The notes under the pieces are model-generated. The model searched no databases. It saw only the letters and a list, made by a program, of their open reading frames with translations, and was not told where the DNA came from. Positions 6,943 through 8,263 of a stretch of DNA of 8,263 nt are shown here, piece by piece (position 1 is the first letter of the stretch; each line of letters starts with the position of its first letter). Source of the DNA: JBNJEA01 sp051745395 (GTDB taxonomy: Bacteria; Desulfobacterota; Desulfobacteria; Desulfobacterales; Desulfosalsimonadaceae); contig JBNJEA010000134.1 in assembly GCA_051745395.1 (NCBI GenBank), positions 1 through 8,263 of the forward strand. The letters are read 5' to 3'. The position numbers were made by a program, and so were the translations under genes.

Positions 6943-7419
6943 TTACGCTTCGCGCCTGTATTGCCACACATACATGCCCAGAAAAATGTTGATCAGCAGG
7001 CTCAACCCCAGCCCGATTTTCATGAATTTTGATGCCCCGCCAACTATAGTACGCTCGTTTTCCGATGCATTGTCAGCGGCATCTTTTTGCGCATTTGAAG
7101 CAGGGACCTCGATGACCGCGTCGACCGCATGGCCCATGCCGTCGTTTACTTTCACATGCCATTTCCCGGGCTTTTTCGGACAGAAGGCAAAGCGGCCGTT
7201 TCGATCGGTTCGGCCGTTTTGAAACTCCACCTCGTCGTTTTCCGGACTGAAAATCAGCACTTCGGCATACCGCATGGGCGACTGATCCGAGTAGAAAAAT
7301 TCCGCGGCCACCACCCGGGAGTCTTCTGTGACCCGGTAATCGGTGCCGTGGGCCAGGCTAGTGGCCGGCACGGCCAACAGCCCCGTCATCACAAGGATCC
7401 ATATAATCGACCGTTTCAT
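6943..7419 (-). CDS. NikL/CbiL-like membrane-anchored periplasmic protein
   Basis: This 158-residue protein has a 23-residue signal peptide ending SLA, with His24 as predicted first mature residue (HGTDYRV). One Ig-like or carboxypeptidase-regulatory-like domain follows at about 25-105. It is marked by AEVLIFSP (52-59), NGRTDRNGRFAF (68-79), PGKWHVKVNDGMGHAVDAV (84-102) and a closing IEV. The GMGH segment and layout resemble the periplasmic NikL/CbiL accessory proteins of nickel and cobalt ECF transporters. A polar spacer precedes one membrane helix at about 134-154 and a basic end (YRREA), so it should be anchored in the inner membrane facing the periplasm. The ATG overlaps the stop of the DUF4198 gene upstream (ATGA, 7416-7419), with GAGGTG before it. 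No ECF transporter components are in the window, so here it probably acts with the TonB system. Metal binding through the N-terminal histidine is an inference. Confidence 0.75.
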   Translation of the reverse strand: MKRSIIWILVMTGLLAVPATSLAHGTDYRVTEDSRVVAAEFFYSDQSPMRYAEVLIFSPENDEVEFQNGRTDRNGRFAFCPKKPGKWHVKVNDGMGHAVDAVIEVPASNAQKDAADNASENERTIVGGASKFMKIGLGLSLLINIFLGMYVWQYRREA

Positions 7420-8132
7420 TGTTTCACCTCGAATGTCAGAAATGTCATGAATTTCAAATAATCGTATGCTTCGTCGTTTTCCGGCGGGGTCCGGTGTTTG
7501 GCATACAGCAGATGCGCGCCGGTTTGCCCGCAGGCAATCCGGGCCACCCCGTTTTCATCGGTTTTGATCTCCCGGTCGTCATTTGTATAAATGGCGGTAT
7601 CGGCCAGGGGTTTTCCCTCAAACAAAAGCTGAAACGGCACCGGCTCGTTTGGATCTGCGGCCAGCGGATCCTGCAGCGGGACAATTTCAAACTTCATGTC
7701 CAGGGGTTTCCGGTTTTGCGATGACGACTCAAACAGAGTCTTTGAAAACTGCGTGGAAAAAAACGTGCTGATCACGGTCAAGCCTTCATTTTCGGCCTGC
7801 TCCCGGCTCATCAGTTTTTTGCCCCGGGTGGTGTTGACCCGGTCTCCCCATTTGCTGACCACACGGGTCATAGCCGGTGTTGTTTCCGTTTTGAATTTCA
7901 CCTGTTCGGCTTCGTTGATCCGCTGAACCGGTATTTCTTTTCCATCCTGCCCGTATGCCCGGACTTTTTGGACACAGTCGGGATCATAGGCGTCAATGCG
8001 CTCCGAAATCATGCCCCGGTTGACCGCATACAGGCCGTCCTTATTTGTCACCCAGAGATGGTGGGCAAAAACCGGCGCAGATAAAAAGAGAACGATGAGC
8101 AGAACAGGCAGAATTATTTTCGGGCTTTTCAT
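7416..8132 (-). CDS. DUF4198 periplasmic protein
   Basis: This 238-residue exported protein belongs to the DUF4198 type (PF10670), common next to TonB-dependent receptors of putative metal systems. The signal peptide MKSPKIILPV... ends at VFA (residue 23), so the mature protein should begin HHLWV. The N-terminal half contains NTTRGKKL (100-107), shared with the paralogue at 1614-2408. The C-terminal Ig-like part contains PFQLLFEGKPLADT (166-179), TDENGVARI (191-199) and LLYAKHRTPPE (208-218). It lacks the His-rich insert of the paralogue; the short stretch IYTNDDREI occupies that place. The ATG at 8132 is preferred over a GTG at 8141: GGGAG (8142-8146) is correctly spaced for the ATG but abuts the GTG. 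The gene follows the receptor by 30 bp and overlaps the NikL-like gene by 4 bp. A role in periplasmic handling of the imported metal is inferred from context. Confidence 0.85.
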   Translation of the reverse strand: MKSPKIILPVLLIVLFLSAPVFAHHLWVTNKDGLYAVNRGMISERIDAYDPDCVQKVRAYGQDGKEIPVQRINEAEQVKFKTETTPAMTRVVSKWGDRVNTTRGKKLMSREQAENEGLTVISTFFSTQFSKTLFESSSQNRKPLDMKFEIVPLQDPLAADPNEPVPFQLLFEGKPLADTAIYTNDDREIKTDENGVARIACGQTGAHLLYAKHRTPPENDEAYDYLKFMTFLTFEVKQ

Positions 8133-8141
8133 GTATAGCAC

Positions 8142-8146
8142 TCCCT
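8142..8146 (-). promoter_or_regulatory. Ribosome binding site deciding the DUF4198 start
   Basis: GGGAG on the minus strand ends 9 nt before the ATG at 8132. It directly abuts the alternative GTG at 8141, which therefore cannot be the start. Confidence 0.6.
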
Positions 8147-8162
8147 ATTTGATGTAAAAACG

Positions 8163-8263
8163 CTAAAATTCAAACTTCACCCCGCCGGTGTAGATCGCAC
8201 CAGGCGCGATATTTTCATTGTCCACGCTGTCGAATATGTTTTCCACGCTCAGGTATGTGGTCA
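8163..8263 (-). CDS. TonB-dependent outer-membrane receptor, C-terminal end (partial)
   Basis: Only the last 32 codons lie in the window; the gene enters from the right edge. They read SVENIFDSVDNENIAPG, then IYTGGVKFEF and a TAG stop at 8163-8165. The VENIFDS segment followed by a G-rich turn and a last strand ending in phenylalanine is the hallmark of the final two beta-strands of TonB-dependent receptors, with the terminal aromatic residue used for barrel insertion. It heads the operon of DUF4198, NikL-like, repeat protein, ExbB, ExbD and TonB, and is the obvious client of that TonB. The substrate cannot be judged from this end. Confidence 0.85.
   Translation of the reverse strand, partial: TTYLSVENIFDSVDNENIAPGAIYTGGVKFEF

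Overview
The window is a compact bacterial metal-uptake-type locus. All supported genes lie on the minus strand, so transcription runs from high to low coordinates. It is moderately GC-rich with strong Shine-Dalgarno sites. The content (TonB-dependent receptor, DUF4198 proteins, a NikL/CbiL-like membrane-anchored periplasmic protein, a private ExbB-ExbD-TonB motor and a tetrapyrrole-methylase remnant) suggests a Gram-negative anaerobe, most likely a Desulfobacterota sulfate reducer. The phylum is an inference from gene content; no phylogenetic marker is present.

Region 8263-3303 is one tightly packed operon. In order of transcription it holds the C-terminal end of a TonB-dependent outer-membrane receptor (cut by the window edge), a DUF4198 periplasmic protein, a short NikL/CbiL-like protein with a C-terminal membrane anchor, a 627-residue exported protein built from about 22.5 repeats of a calcium-loop-like DxNxDGxxD unit, then exbB, exbD and tonB. 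Gaps are 30 bp or so at most, and two junctions are ATGA overlaps. A perfect 11-bp inverted repeat follows tonB. The simplest reading is that the receptor imports a metal or metal complex, the inner-membrane motor powers it, and the His-starting periplasmic proteins handle the metal. The repeat protein's role is unknown.

Region 3256-1 is eroded. It repeats the receptor-then-DUF4198 order, but the receptor (2604-3241) is a broken fragment with a frameshift and an in-frame TGA. The DUF4198 paralogue (1614-2408) is intact and carries a histidine-rich insert. It is followed by a tetrapyrrole methylase (1100-1597) and an amino-acid permease (81-1025), both missing their 5' parts. Three successive genes have therefore lost their starts. 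A long imperfect stem-loop lies at 2489-2584 in the 195-bp gap between the broken receptor and the second DUF4198 gene. No transposase, tRNA, rRNA or CRISPR array was seen, and no gene-free stretch exceeds 300 bases.

The main points of interest are the calcium-loop repeat protein embedded in a TonB operon, the shared predicted mature N-terminal histidine (residue 24) of three exported proteins, the His-rich paralogue, the strand-asymmetric stem-loop, and the serial 5' truncation.
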